NCBI GenBank assembly: GCA_034678415.1
Contig: JAXDBV010000128.1
Coordinates: forward strand, 1-22,466
DNA length: 22,466 nucleotides
Direction of reading: 5' to 3'
Origin: JAXDBV01 sp034678415
GTDB lineage: Bacteria; Bacteroidota; Bacteroidia; Bacteroidales; VadinHA17
Below, in pieces: positions 14,986 through 22,466 of the stretch. The position numbers and the translations under genes were made by a program. Within the stretch, counting starts at the first letter, position 1; the number at the start of each line of letters is the position of its first letter. The notes under the pieces are model-generated. The model was not told where the DNA came from. It made no database searches and saw only the letters and a program-made list of their open reading frames with translations.

Positions 14986-17385
14986 ATGAAGAAGAAAGAA
15001 CAACAGGAATTCATCAAACAGGAGATGTTTGATGTGGTGTTTGAGAGGATCGGCCTGGGGATAGCTATTTTCGACCTCAGGGGAGAGATTATCTATGCCA
15101 ATCAGAGTATTGTCGAGATGACCGGATTTGACCTCCAGGAACTGCTGGGAAGCTCCTTTACCACGATCATGGTTCCCGAAATGGTTCCGGCAGCCACCCG
15201 TGAGTTCGACAAACTCAAACTTGGCGAAATCAACACAATTGAACATATCGGTAAGTATAAACGGAAGAATGAAACAGAGGTTTGGCTCCAGCTAAAATTC
15301 ACTCTCAGCAAGGATAACCTGAACCAGCCTGAATATATCATTCTTGTGGCAGATGATATTACCGAACAGAAACGCACCGAGAAGGTACAGGAAATCATTT
15401 ATAACATTTCCGATGCGGTCATCTCCACCTCTGACCTTCATGGCCTCATCGGCATCATACAGCAGGAACTGGGGAAAATCATGGATACTACCAATTTCTA
15501 TGTAGCCCTGTATAACCGGTCCAAGGATACCCTGAGCCTCCCCTATTTCTCTGACGATAAAGACCAGTTCCAGGAATTTCCCGCAGGCAAATCCCTTTCA
15601 GCCTATGTTATCCACACCGGCGAAGCATTATATGGCGACAAGAAGAAGATCAGGGAACTGGAAGAGAATGGCGAGATCGAACTGGTGGGAACCGACTGCC
15701 TGATATGGCTCGGTGTACCCCTCCGTGTGAAGGATGAAATTATCGGAATGCTTGGTATACAAAGCTATATCGATGAAAATGCCTATTCACGGAATGACCT
15801 TGCTGTGCTGGAATTCATCTCTGGCCAGATCGGTATCAGCGTCGAAAAAAAACGTGCACAGGATGAACTCAGAATCGAACGGATCTTCTTCCGGAAAATC
15901 TTTGAAAACCTGGCAGAGGCAGTCGTGATCGAACAGGATGACGGAACCATTACCAGCATCAATGAATCATTCACAAAACTGTTTGGTTACAGCCGCGATG
16001 AAACCATTGGCGTATCCATCGACGGACTAATACTCCCTGAGGAATATATCGAAGAATCCAACGCTCTCAAAGAAAAAATCAGCAATAACGAAATCTTTTT
16101 CCTCCAGACAATGCGAAAACGGAAAGACGGTTCCCTGATCCCCGTCTCCATACTGGGCAGTCCATTCTTTGTCGATAATACCCACTATACCTGCGTGATC
16201 TATCGCGACATTACCGAACAGGTGCAGGCCGAAGAATCATTGAAAGCAGCTAAAGAAAAAGCCGAAGAGTCAGACCGGCTGAAAACAGCTTTCCTCGCAA
16301 ATATGTCGCATGAGATTCGTACCCCCATGAATGCCATTATCGGGTTTGTCGAACTGCTATCACTGCCCGACCTGACACCCGATGATAAAAAAGAATATAT
16401 CAGTGTCATAAACAACAGCGGCAAAATTCTTCTGAACCTGATTGATGATATTATTGACCTTGCCAAAATCGAAGCCGACCAGCTGAAAATTGAATACGAT
16501 AACTGCGACATAAACCTGCTGATCAATGAGGTATATACCCTCTATGAGAAGGAGTTGAAGATGCTTGGAAAAGAAAATCTGGGACTGCGTACAGTCATGG
16601 CACTGGAAGGGGAAAATGTCGTGAGAACAGACCCGTTCAGGCTCAAACAAATCCTCCACAACCTGGTGGGCAATGCCATCAAGTTCACCCAGCAAGGATA
16701 TGTCGAATTCGGTTACCAGATGCAGGGAGATACCATGATCCATTTTTATGTGAAGGATACAGGCATCGGCATCCCCAAGGAAAAACAGGAACTGATCTTT
16801 AACCGCTTCCTGCAGGTGGATAACTCGGGCACCCGTAAATACGGAGGTACAGGCCTTGGACTCACCATCTCCAAAAAACTCACCTCGCTCCTGGGTGGTG
16901 AGATGTGGGTTGACTCAGAACCCGATGTGGGCTCTGTGTTTCACTTTACCATCAGTTATGAAAACGTGAAACAAAAGAGCACCGAAAGGGCAAAGATCAG
17001 TACTACTGTGGACACTCTGGCGTGGAAGGAAAAAAAATTGCTTGTCGTGGAGGATAACCTCATGAATTACCAGCTGATTGAAGAAATCCTCCGCAAGACC
17101 GGAATCCAGCTCATCCTGGCCACCAGGGCTGATGAGGCCATTCAGATCGTCCATAACCGGCCGGAAATACACCTGGTTCTCATGGATATCCAGATGCCTG
17201 ATGCTTCAGGATATGACGCAACGGCCGCCATACGAAAGATCCGGCCTGATATACCTATTATCGCTCAGAGCGCCTATGCCATGACCGAAGAAAAACAGAA
17301 AGCACTGAACTGTGGCTGTAATGCATACCTGGTTAAACCAATCCGGCCTGCCGACCTGATCTCTACACTAAACAAGTATCTCTGA
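14986..17385 (+). CDS. Cytoplasmic hybrid sensor histidine kinase (PAS-GAF-PAS-HisKA-HATPase-REC)
   Basis: This 799-residue kinase/phosphorelay protein has no membrane helix or signal peptide, so it should sense a cytoplasmic cue. Domains in order: PAS about 15-126 (IAIFDLRGEIIYANQSIVEMTGF), GAF about 146-287, PAS about 302-418 (ending YRDITEQVQAEESL), HisKA about 434-500 with phosphoacceptor H442 in FLANMSHEIRTPMNAIIGF, HATPase about 545-665 (N box NLVGNAIKFTQ, G1 VKDTGIGIP, G2 GGTGLGLTIS), and REC about 682-799 with phosphoacceptor D734 in LMDIQMPDASG and the conserved lysine in LVKPI. No separate response regulator or HPt gene is nearby, so its downstream partner is encoded elsewhere. Its last 18 nt overlap the 3' end of the opposite-strand cysQ gene. 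Confidence 0.95.
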   Translation: MKKKEQQEFIKQEMFDVVFERIGLGIAIFDLRGEIIYANQSIVEMTGFDLQELLGSSFTTIMVPEMVPAATREFDKLKLGEINTIEHIGKYKRKNETEVWLQLKFTLSKDNLNQPEYIILVADDITEQKRTEKVQEIIYNISDAVISTSDLHGLIGIIQQELGKIMDTTNFYVALYNRSKDTLSLPYFSDDKDQFQEFPAGKSLSAYVIHTGEALYGDKKKIRELEENGEIELVGTDCLIWLGVPLRVKDEIIGMLGIQSYIDENAYSRNDLAVLEFISGQIGISVEKKRAQDELRIERIFFRKIFENLAEAVVIEQDDGTITSINESFTKLFGYSRDETIGVSIDGLILPEEYIEESNALKEKISNNEIFFLQTMRKRKDGSLIPVSILGSPFFVDNTHYTCVIYRDITEQVQAEESLKAAKEKAEESDRLKTAFLANMSHEIRTPMNAIIGFVELLSLPDLTPDDKKEYISVINNSGKILLNLIDDIIDLAKIEADQLKIEYDNCDINLLINEVYTLYEKELKMLGKENLGLRTVMALEGENVVRTDPFRLKQILHNLVGNAIKFTQQGYVEFGYQMQGDTMIHFYVKDTGIGIPKEKQELIFNRFLQVDNSGTRKYGGTGLGLTISKKLTSLLGGEMWVDSEPDVGSVFHFTISYENVKQKSTERAKISTTVDTLAWKEKKLLVVEDNLMNYQLIEEILRKTGIQLILATRADEAIQIVHNRPEIHLVLMDIQMPDASGYDATAAIRKIRPDIPIIAQSAYAMTEEKQKALNCGCNAYLVKPIRPADLISTLNKYL

Positions 17386-18222
17386 CATAGCCTTTTCGTT
17401 CCTTGCCACTGCAAACCAGGGTTGTACAGGGGACGGCTTATTATACAACAACGGACTCCGTTCAGGAATGCTTATCACATAACATCCTGCCGCCTCGGCG
17501 ATGGCATGGCCGGCAGCAGTGTCCCATTCCATCATAGTTCCTAAACGAGGGTAAAATTCAGCTCCGCCCTCCGCCAGAAGACAGAATTTCAGAGAACCGC
17601 CAACCTGCACCAGCTCCAGGTTCGGGTATTTCTTCCTGAGACCCTTAATGAATGCTTCCGTTTCACGGTTAAAATGTGAGCGGCTGGCCACAACCCTGAA
17701 TAAATTCCCTGGCAACGACACGGGTAGATGTTGAGCGGCCCCTACCGCACGGATAACACCATCCTTTCCCTGATACGGTAAACATACGGTACGGTATACC
17801 TTCCCATAACCAATTGAATAATAAAGCTTTCCTGATACAGGAGCATATATCACTCCCATCTGTGGCCTGCCATGTTCAACAAGCGCAATATTCACGGTGA
17901 ATTCACCACTTCCCATAATAAAATCGGAAGTGCCGTCCAACGGATCAACAAGCCAGCAACAGGTCCACACACGCCGCACCTGCCAGTCGGGCACCGCCTG
18001 CTCCTCACTGATCACAGGTATCCGTGTCGGAGCAAGCCTCTCCAGTATCAGTTCATTGGCCATTCGATCCGCTTGCGTTACAGGACTGTTGTCAGGTTTA
18101 CGTTCCACCTCCAGCGGTCCGGCACCAACCAGCGACATGATCAGTTGTCCGGCTTCGACAGCCAAAGGCAATACTTCCGATAGGAAGAACCTTTCTGTAT
18201 TGAATGAATCTGTTAGCTCCAT
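17368..18222 (-). CDS. cysQ: 3'(2'),5'-bisphosphate nucleotidase
   Basis: This 284-residue magnesium-dependent phosphatase of the inositol monophosphatase superfamily probably converts 3'-phosphoadenosine 5'-phosphate (PAP) to AMP, preventing inhibition of sulfotransfer and RNA degradation. Motifs are DNSPVTQADRMAN (about 44-56), ISEEQ (71-75), the metal-binding core VDPLDGTSDF (92-101, D93 and D96) and EWDTAAGHAIAEAAG (D234). The frame is open further upstream to an ATG at 18402, but I choose the ATG at 18222: family length fits, GGAGG lies 5 nt before it, and the extra 60 residues show no family similarity. The gene converges with the histidine kinase and overlaps it by 18 nt. No sulfate-assimilation genes are adjacent. 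Inositol- or fructose-phosphatase activity is a less likely alternative. Confidence 0.92.
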   Translation of the reverse strand: MELTDSFNTERFFLSEVLPLAVEAGQLIMSLVGAGPLEVERKPDNSPVTQADRMANELILERLAPTRIPVISEEQAVPDWQVRRVWTCCWLVDPLDGTSDFIMGSGEFTVNIALVEHGRPQMGVIYAPVSGKLYYSIGYGKVYRTVCLPYQGKDGVIRAVGAAQHLPVSLPGNLFRVVASRSHFNRETEAFIKGLRKKYPNLELVQVGGSLKFCLLAEGGAEFYPRLGTMMEWDTAAGHAIAEAAGCYVISIPERSPLLYNKPSPVQPWFAVARNEKAMSEILV

Positions 18223-18990
18223 GAATACCTCCGTGATTGTATATGTTGAATGCCCGCCAAGTACAATGCTGCCTGTGGTATACCAACCTTGAAAAGGCTT
18301 TCGAAGATTTTTCCATGAGGTTCGTTTAATACCAGGTTGGATCGATGCCGTTGATATGCGGGAAAACTGACAACGACGATGAGGGTTAATAGGTATATCC
18401 AAAATAGCCTTCCCGGGCTACCCTGAATACAAAAAGCATAGTCCGGAAAACCTGTGATAAAGCCGGCATCTCCGGTTTTAATCATCACCATACCCCGGGC
18501 ACGGACAAAAACCAGGAACAGTGCCAGCTTACAACCCTCCACATGGTGCAGGATACCGGCGTCGACCAGCCTCCTTACCTGAGAACGAAAATGCAAAGCT
18601 GTCAGTACGGAACTCAAGCTCATTGCCGGACAGGAAGAAAGCATACGTACCAACACCTGACCATCTATCATATTCACTGCTTTTTATCCGCTAATTTACG
18701 AAATTGCTCTCCTATCGAAATGAATGTGATATGCCCATCATCCCCTCGATCTGCCTGAAGCTTCATTAATGTGATGACATTGACAAACGTTAAAACAGCA
18801 AAAAAAATATTTCCTATATATCTGATATAGAGGTATTTATGTATTTATAGGTTTTATCACCCCATATGTTCCGCAGCAGGGTTTATAAGACTGAAGATTT
18901 ACAGTTGGTAAATTTATTCGGTTGCCGCCCGAACAAAAAAGTGTCAGTACCATGGCAGACTGGTGATCTTACAGAAACGGCATTCAAAAG
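18223..18990. other. Region without a convincing gene (about 770 bp)
   Basis: I see no recognisable gene here. On the minus strand 18213-18677 is open for 154 codons and overlaps the cysQ start by 10 nt; the translation has one hydrophobic stretch (LFWIYLLTLIVVVSF) but no familiar motif, and its composition is unlike the neighbouring proteins (rich in C, H and R runs), so it is doubtful. From about 18780 the DNA is AT-rich, with a near-palindrome (CTATAT, 5-nt loop, ATATAG; 18814-18830) and two tandem copies of GTATTTAT (18833-18848). It may contain the cysQ promoter, the trailer of the HD-protein operon and possibly decayed coding sequence. Confidence 0.4.
18228..18232 (-). promoter_or_regulatory. 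Shine-Dalgarno site fixing the cysQ start
   Basis: The minus strand reads GGAGG, then TATTC, then ATG. Strong Shine-Dalgarno sites are uncommon in Bacteroidota, and this one argues for initiation at 18222 rather than the in-frame ATG at 18402. Confidence 0.6.
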
Positions 18991-19542
18991 CTAAGATCTG
19001 TTTTTAAACGGCAGGAAGGTCATAAAGTCAGCATGGTGGACGATATATGCCTCTGTGCTTCGTTTTACGAGGTCTCCCTCGTGTGCATGAGCGGCAATGA
19101 TATGACACACTTCCGGAGGAACCCCGCACTGTTCTGCAAGCGACACACCTGAGAAAGGGTGACGAAGATACTGCCCGTAAGTGCCCTGTATGGATTCTCC
19201 CTTTTCATCAAGTTCGTATTCCAACAGCTTTCCCACATCGGCTAAGATAGCGCCTGCAATAAGTACATCCATATTCACCGGGAGTTCATCCCCAAAAAAT
19301 TCCTTGATGGTTTGGCCGCCAGCGCGCGCAATATGTACCACCGCCCTCTTATGATCCATGAAGGATACTCTAAGACCGCTACCGCACAGTAAAGTGAACG
19401 GTATGGTGTACAGATCATCCGGTGTGAGCACACTGCGTTCCAGCGCCAGCTGCCAGGTACGTGCCGTCCTGTCGCGCAGCTCCTCATTCTCTATCCATTG
19501 GAGCTCCGGCCATAGCTTGTCAACTGTTTCCCTGGTAATCAT
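18991..19542 (-). CDS. HD-domain protein (putative phosphohydrolase) with altered HD doublet
   Basis: This 183-residue soluble protein belongs to the HD superfamily of metal-dependent phosphohydrolases. The pattern is VSFMDHKRAVVHIA (H64), then LIAGAILADVGKLLEYE (95-110), HPFSGV (H128), AAHAHEGD (H152, H154) and IVHHADF (H169, H170, D172). The canonical histidine-aspartate doublet is replaced by A101-D102, while the rest of the histidine set is present. Its gene starts 14 nt after the stop of the isocitrate/isopropylmalate-type dehydrogenase and is almost certainly cotranscribed with it. The substrate is unknown. I cannot tell from this sequence alone whether AD is normal in this subfamily or a loss in this protein. 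Confidence 0.85.
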   Translation of the reverse strand: MITRETVDKLWPELQWIENEELRDRTARTWQLALERSVLTPDDLYTIPFTLLCGSGLRVSFMDHKRAVVHIARAGGQTIKEFFGDELPVNMDVLIAGAILADVGKLLEYELDEKGESIQGTYGQYLRHPFSGVSLAEQCGVPPEVCHIIAAHAHEGDLVKRSTEAYIVHHADFMTFLPFKNRS

Positions 19543-19556
19543 GGGCTAACTAATTA

Positions 19557-20750
19557 TTATATTTTCTCAATAATGGCATCCGTCATCTGTTGCGTGGAAG
19601 CAGCACCACTATTTATTACGTCAACGCGGCCTGTCATTTTCATCATATCATAAGTTCTCACCTTGCCTTCCTCCACCACTGCTGCAATAGCCTTCCTGAT
19701 CCTGGCAGCAGTTGCCTCCTCCCCGATAAAATCCAGCATCATACATGAGGATTCAATCATGGCAATGGGATTCACGATGGATACTTTGTAGTCAGCATAC
19801 TTGGGTGCGGAGCCATGGGTCGGCTCAAATACGGCAATACCATCGGCTGAATACTGGGCGCTGCAGGCAAATCCAAGACCGCCCGTCAGACCGGCAAATC
19901 CGTCGGATACAATATCACCAAACATGTTACCAGCCACAATCACCCCGTAGTTCTCCGGATTCTTCGTCAGCCACATCATCTGTGCATCAATATTAGTATT
20001 CCACAACTCTACCCCGGGGTACTCATTCTTCTGAATATCCCTGGCCAATTTCCACATCAGTCCTGATGTCTCACGTATTACGTTCGGTTTTTCACATACT
20101 GTCACCGATTTATACCCGTGCTTCCATGCATGATCAAAGGCTGCACGAAGGATCCTCTCTGTAGCTTTCCGGGTAAAGATACGTACCGAGACCGACAACT
20201 CTTCCCTGGGTACTTGTCCGAAGTTTGCACTGAACCGTGGATGCGACATGAGGGCTTGGTATACCTGGTCGGGAGGATTGGACCATTCCACTCCGCTGTA
20301 CAGGCATTCCGTGTTCTGCCGGAAAATAACAACATCAATCATGGGTTCCTCAACACCGCCATCCGCAGTTCGCCGGATAAAATTCAGAGGATTACCCTTG
20401 TATGACCGGCATGGCCTGACACAGATATCCAGGTTAAAATGTTGTCTGATCCCGACAATAGGACTTGAATACTTGTATCCTTTCCCTCTCAGTTCATTAG
20501 ACAGCTCTGCATTGGCCTCCTCGTTCGGTTTTGATGTGATAGAGCCAAACAAGGCCACTTTATGCTTACGGATCAAATCCAGTGTTCTCTGAGGTAGCGG
20601 ATTGCCTTCCTTGCACCAGTATTCCCAGCCAATATCCCCATGCACATACTCCGCCTGAAAACCGGCCTCTTCCAGAACACGGATAGCCTCAACCATCACA
20701 ATCTTCCCGATGCCATCACCCGGCAGTATAACAATGGTCCTCTTGCTCAT
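19557..20750 (-). CDS. Isocitrate/isopropylmalate-family decarboxylating dehydrogenase (substrate uncertain)
   Basis: This 397-residue enzyme oxidatively decarboxylates a 2-hydroxy acid such as isocitrate, using Mg2+ and NAD(P). It begins IVILPGDGIG (6-15). Catalytic and metal residues are in place: R102, R112 (VRPCR), R144 and Y151 (RQNTECLYSGVEW), K221 (CEKPN), D255 (NTNIDAQMM), D279 and D283 (GNMFGDIVSDG). The cofactor loop THGSAPKYADYKVSIVNP has K317-Y318 and V326, resembling the Lys-Tyr/Val set of NADP-dependent E. coli isocitrate dehydrogenase rather than the Asp-Ile set of NAD enzymes. The substrate loop reads SSPIVGIR, unlike the SLNVALR of E. coli Icd, so isocitrate is likely but homoisocitrate-, tartrate- or isopropylmalate-type substrates remain possible. 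It leads an operon with the HD-domain gene and is divergent from pepD. Confidence 0.88.
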   Translation of the reverse strand: MSKRTIVILPGDGIGKIVMVEAIRVLEEAGFQAEYVHGDIGWEYWCKEGNPLPQRTLDLIRKHKVALFGSITSKPNEEANAELSNELRGKGYKYSSPIVGIRQHFNLDICVRPCRSYKGNPLNFIRRTADGGVEEPMIDVVIFRQNTECLYSGVEWSNPPDQVYQALMSHPRFSANFGQVPREELSVSVRIFTRKATERILRAAFDHAWKHGYKSVTVCEKPNVIRETSGLMWKLARDIQKNEYPGVELWNTNIDAQMMWLTKNPENYGVIVAGNMFGDIVSDGFAGLTGGLGFACSAQYSADGIAVFEPTHGSAPKYADYKVSIVNPIAMIESSCMMLDFIGEEATAARIRKAIAAVVEEGKVRTYDMMKMTGRVDVINSGAASTQQMTDAIIEKI

Positions 20751-20882
20751 AAATTCATGAATTAATCACTGAATATTTCTTAATGTAAAATTAAAGAAAT
20801 TAAAATACACACATAATATTATTAAACAGCTTATTAAAATCCGGAAATTATTTTTTTATCTTTATCGCCTTATCGAGCAGTT
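20751..20882. promoter_or_regulatory. Divergent AT-rich intergenic region between the dehydrogenase and pepD
   Basis: These 132 nt must hold both promoters. For pepD, TATCTTTA (20857-20864) is one base from the Bacteroidota -7 box and lies 18 nt before the ATG. For the minus-strand dehydrogenase, several T-rich, TAATTTTA-like segments exist but none stands out. No clear operator is visible. Confidence 0.4.
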
Positions 20883-22352
20883 ATGTCTGACACCTTCGAG
20901 AGCCTGAATCCGGCCGCCGTTTGGAAGTATTTCATTGAGATATGCAGGATACCCAGGCCGTCAAAGAGAGAAGAAAAAATTTCCACCTACATCTGCGATT
21001 TCGCTCAGAAACATCATCAGGAATACGCAAAGGACAGCGCCGGTAACATTCTCATAACCAAGCCTCCTTTTCCGGGTTATGATCATCTCAAACCCGTTGT
21101 GTTACAGAGTCACCTGGATATGGTTTGCGAGAAAAACAACCATGTCACCCATGACTTTGATGCTGATCCTATTATCCCCATCATTGAAGACGGGTGGATC
21201 CGGGCCAGGGGAACAACCCTCGGCGCCGATGATGGTATCGGAATTGCAGCGCAGCTGGCCGTCCTTGAATCTAACAAGATTGAACACGGCCCAATAGAAT
21301 GTCTCTTTACCGTTGATGAAGAATCGGGGATGACAGGCGCACACGGACTGAAAAAAAACTTCTTCAAATCAACGATCCTTCTTAATCTTGATTCCGAAGA
21401 TGAAGGCGAACTGTTTATCGGCTGCGCGGGAGGTATCGATACCATTGCCGTTTTCCGTTTCAACACCGAACCATTACCGGAAAATGTCGAGGCGTATAAC
21501 ATCCGTATTAACGGACTGAGGGGAGGTCATTCGGGGGATGACATCAATAAAGGAGGGGGTAACTCTGTGAAGATCCTTACGCGTTACCTCCTGCAAGCTA
21601 CTGAGAAATACACTATCAGGCTCTGCTCCTTTGACGGAGGCAACAAACGAAATGCCATACCCAGGGAGGCGGAAGCCCTCTTTGTTATTCCGCGGAAGAA
21701 AGTTGCCAGCCTTCAGGCATATACCCGGGCATTTACCGAAGAGTTGAAATCTGAGTTCAGTATTCGTGAACCCGAGCTCGAAATCCTGCTGAACAGCACA
21801 AACCTGCCGGGGCACGTTATATGTTTCAAGTCCCAACAGCTGATGCTGAATGCCCTTGAAGCCTGCCCTCACGGCGTCCAGGCAATGAGCCGGCACATTC
21901 CCGGGTTAGTGGAAACATCCACCAACCTGGCATCCGTAAAAATGAAGGACAAGCAATCAGTGATTATAACCACCAGCCAACGCAGCTCTGTTGAATCAGC
22001 TAAAAAAGATATCGCACGCCAGGTAGCCAGCGTGTTTTCTTTGGCAGGAGCCAGGGTGTCCCATACCGAAGGGTATCCGGGGTGGGCCCCCAACCCTGAT
22101 TCGGAAATACTCCATACGGTAAAAAAAGCATATTTTAAACTGTTCCGAAAAGAACCCCTGATCAAGGCTATCCATGCCGGACTGGAATGCGGACTGTTCC
22201 TGAAGAAATATCCAGGGCTCGATATGATTTCCTTCGGCCCTACCATCAAAGGAGCTCATTCACCCGATGAACGGATACATATTGAATCAACCCGAAAATT
22301 CTGGGAACTACTGATTGAAGTATTGAAAAACATTCCTGCACGGCAGGACTGA
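20883..22352 (+). CDS. pepD: Aminoacyl-histidine dipeptidase (M20 family, cytosol nonspecific dipeptidase)
   Basis: This 489-residue cytoplasmic di-zinc peptidase cleaves dipeptides, including Xaa-His such as carnosine. It is close in length to E. coli PepD (485). It starts SLNPAAVWKYFIEICRIPRPSKRE, the family's N-terminal signature. Metal and catalytic residues map in the expected order: LQSHLDMVCEK (H77, D79), TLGADDGIGIA (about D116), VDEESGMTGA (E146, E147), NLDSEDEGELFIG (D170) and GAHSPDERIHI (H459). The lid/dimerisation domain lies between about 190 and 380, with GLRGGHSGDDINKGGGN inside the first part. The gene is complete and apparently monocistronic; the next gene on the right is convergent. 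Confidence 0.96.
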   Translation: MSDTFESLNPAAVWKYFIEICRIPRPSKREEKISTYICDFAQKHHQEYAKDSAGNILITKPPFPGYDHLKPVVLQSHLDMVCEKNNHVTHDFDADPIIPIIEDGWIRARGTTLGADDGIGIAAQLAVLESNKIEHGPIECLFTVDEESGMTGAHGLKKNFFKSTILLNLDSEDEGELFIGCAGGIDTIAVFRFNTEPLPENVEAYNIRINGLRGGHSGDDINKGGGNSVKILTRYLLQATEKYTIRLCSFDGGNKRNAIPREAEALFVIPRKKVASLQAYTRAFTEELKSEFSIREPELEILLNSTNLPGHVICFKSQQLMLNALEACPHGVQAMSRHIPGLVETSTNLASVKMKDKQSVIITTSQRSSVESAKKDIARQVASVFSLAGARVSHTEGYPGWAPNPDSEILHTVKKAYFKLFRKEPLIKAIHAGLECGLFLKKYPGLDMISFGPTIKGAHSPDERIHIESTRKFWELLIEVLKNIPARQD

Positions 22353-22405
22353 CCAATCATCCTCTGCTCCTTTAACATCAATAACCAGTGGTCAGTCACT
22401 TATTT

Positions 22406-22466
22406 TTATATATCCACCACTTCAAAGTCCTCCTTGGGTGATCCGCAAACCGGACATGTCCAGTCG
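22406..22466 (-). CDS. Rubredoxin-type domain, C-terminal end only (partial)
   Basis: The last 19 codons plus stop of a minus-strand gene are visible, reading DWTCPVCGSPKEDFEVVDI. The CPxCGxxKxxF signature is the second iron-binding cysteine pair of rubredoxin, a small Fe(Cys)4 electron carrier. The rest lies beyond the right edge, so it cannot be told whether this is a free rubredoxin of about 53 residues or the C-terminal domain of a larger protein such as a flavin reductase- or rubrerythrin-like fusion. It converges on pepD, with 53 nt between the stops and no obvious terminator. Such proteins are common in anaerobes for oxidative-stress defence. Confidence 0.85.
   Translation of the reverse strand, partial: DWTCPVCGSPKEDFEVVDI

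Noticed and set aside
18223..18402. N-terminal extension of cysQ to an ATG at 18402
   Set aside because: The extra 60 residues have no family similarity, and a GGAGG site sits directly before the ATG at 18222.
18213..18677. 154-codon minus-strand frame as a real gene
   Set aside because: No recognised motif, atypical composition and overlap with the cysQ start; described within the gap entry rather than called as a gene.
22386..22400. AGTG...CACT inverted repeat as a terminator between pepD and the rubredoxin gene
   Set aside because: The stem is only about 4 bp, too weak to support a call.
1..22466. tRNA/rRNA genes, CRISPR arrays, insertion sequences and attachment sites
   Set aside because: I looked for cloverleaf-like segments, regularly spaced repeats, transposase motifs and terminal inverted repeats and found none.

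Overview
The window looks like a chromosomal segment of an anaerobic or fermentative member of the Bacteroidota, probably Bacteroidales/Marinilabiliales-like. This rests on several 5' regions with the Bacteroidota -7 box TAnnTTTG (6591-6598 minus strand, 6728-6735, 12584-12591), the general lack of strong Shine-Dalgarno sites, exported lipoproteins, an ECF sigma/TM-protein/solenoid-protein cluster, a sialate-O-acetylesterase-type esterase, and the end of a rubredoxin gene at the right edge. No mobile elements, CRISPR arrays, tRNA or rRNA genes were seen.

Region 1 (1-6600, minus strand) is a compact drug/xenobiotic exporter operon in transcription order: TetR-family repressor, TolC-type outer-membrane channel, HlyD-type lipoprotein adaptor, two ATP-binding subunits, then two ABC-2 permeases, the second cut by the window edge. 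Genes overlap by 4 nt or lie 1-4 nt apart. The arrangement resembles Escherichia coli cecR-ybhGFSR plus its own outer-membrane channel. The repressor promoter carries a near-perfect 20-bp palindrome embedded in three 13-bp direct repeats, a strong candidate for the autoregulatory operator.

Region 2 (6650-10410, plus strand) is a three-gene unit: a secreted M28 zinc peptidase lipoprotein with PA and PDZ domains, a polytopic membrane protein of unknown function with a large extracytoplasmic domain, and a secreted coiled-coil protein. It ends at a plausible hairpin terminator. A sialate-O-acetylesterase-like SGNH esterase (10476-12434) follows on its own.

Region 3 (12584-14887, plus strand) is an ECF sigma factor, a single-pass membrane protein that is probably its partner/anti-sigma factor, and an exported repeat protein with about ten 17-23-residue rungs marked by a [KASE]-Y motif. 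All three genes overlap and the unit ends at a perfect 11-bp hairpin terminator. A soluble hybrid histidine kinase (PAS-GAF-PAS-HisKA-HATPase-REC) follows.

Region 4 (17368-20750, minus strand) holds cysQ, whose 3' end overlaps the kinase convergently, a roughly 770-bp stretch with no convincing gene, an HD-domain protein with an altered HD doublet, and an isocitrate/isopropylmalate-family dehydrogenase. Divergent from the latter is pepD (aminoacyl-histidine dipeptidase), which faces the end of the rubredoxin gene. Most genes are members of known families. The points most worth a second look are the asymmetric ABC ATPase pair, the repressor operator architecture, the M28/membrane/coiled-coil unit, the sigma/solenoid unit, and the HD-to-AD change.
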